Assembly: GCF_001742145.1 (NCBI RefSeq)
Contig: NZ_CP015749.1
Span: 3,720,001-3,784,000, forward strand
DNA length: 64,000 nucleotides
Reading direction: 5' to 3'
Source: Pectobacterium parmentieri
GTDB taxonomy: Bacteria; Pseudomonadota; Gammaproteobacteria; Enterobacterales; Enterobacteriaceae
Shown here: one piece after another, positions 63,964 to 64,000 of the stretch
Layout: the number at the start of each line of letters is the position of its first letter
How positions within the stretch are numbered: position 1 is the first letter of the stretch
The notes under the pieces: model-generated
Told to the model about the DNA's origin: nothing
Database searches by the model: none
What the model saw: the letters and a program-made list of their open reading frames with translations, nothing else
Made by a program: the position numbers and the translations under genes

Positions 63964-64000
63964 ATGTTCGAACAACGCGTGAATTCTGACGTACTGACCG
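63964..64000 (+). CDS. fis: DNA-binding protein Fis, N-terminal fragment
   Basis: Only the first 12 codons are in the window (MFEQRVNSDVLT), which match the N-terminus of Fis, the nucleoid protein of growing cells. It lies 23 bp after dusB, as in other enterobacteria. The rest lies beyond the window. Confidence 0.9.
   Translation, partial: MFEQRVNSDVLT

Overview
The window is a stretch of a gammaproteobacterial chromosome of the order Enterobacterales. Gene order and protein sequences resemble the E. coli gltBD / sspAB / degQS / murA-mla-lpt-rpoN-ptsN / aae-tldD-mreBCD / msrPQ-aroQ-accBC / panF-prmA-dusB-fis segments. A budC-type acetoin reductase, three ERIC-type repeats and a FecCD-type molybdenum gene cluster point to a soft-rot enterobacterium (Pectobacterium or a close relative). 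This assignment is inferred from overall similarity; no search was run.

Layout. 1-3371 (+): end of gltB, gltD, then budC. 3447-7149 (-): sspB, sspA, rpsI, rplM, zapE. 7365-10620 (+): zapG(yhcB), degQ, degS. 10726-15566 (-): murA, ibaG, mlaBCDEF, the phospholipid retrograde transport operon. 15954-24092 (+): yrbG, kdsD, kdsC, lptC, lptA, lptB, rpoN, hpf, ptsN, rapZ, ptsO, which cover LPS synthesis and export followed by sigma-54 and nitrogen-PTS functions. 24246-31521: rnk, pmbA, darP(yjgA) and the aaeXAB efflux operon with its divergent regulator aaeR. 31553-43919 (-): tldD, yhdP, rng, yhdE, mreD, mreC, mreB, csrD. 44228-51077 (+): acuI, a small AT-rich accessory island, msrPQ, aroQ, accB, accC. 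51142-58425 (-): a molybdenum-type island. 59113-64000 (+): yhdT, panF, prmA, a carbonic anhydrase gene, dusB and the start of fis.

The most interesting part is 51142-58425. A TonB-dependent outer-membrane receptor lies beside an operon for a Tat-type periplasmic binding protein, a FecCD-type permease, an ABC ATPase, a SAM methyltransferase and ModD. A tandem Mop-domain (molbindin) gene lies just upstream. The receptor gene and the operon each have a near-consensus ModE operator (11-6-11 geometry) 22-24 nt before the start codon. Taken together this reads as a ModE-controlled, TonB-energised uptake route for molybdate, tungstate or a Mo-chelate, inserted between accC and yhdT, which are neighbours in E. 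coli. The molybdoenzyme gene msrP lies a few kb away.

The second accessory spot is 45206-46898, between acuI and msrP. It is AT-rich and holds a 55-bp near-palindrome, a fragment of a SUKH/SMI1-type immunity gene, two full SUKH-like paralogues and a frameshifted coding remnant. It looks like an orphan immunity array left by a polymorphic-toxin locus. Three ERIC-type repeats (15832, 26138, 44053) sit in intergenic regions; one has lost its central palindrome and one carries matching changes in both termini. No tRNA, rRNA, CRISPR array, transposase or prophage was recognised.
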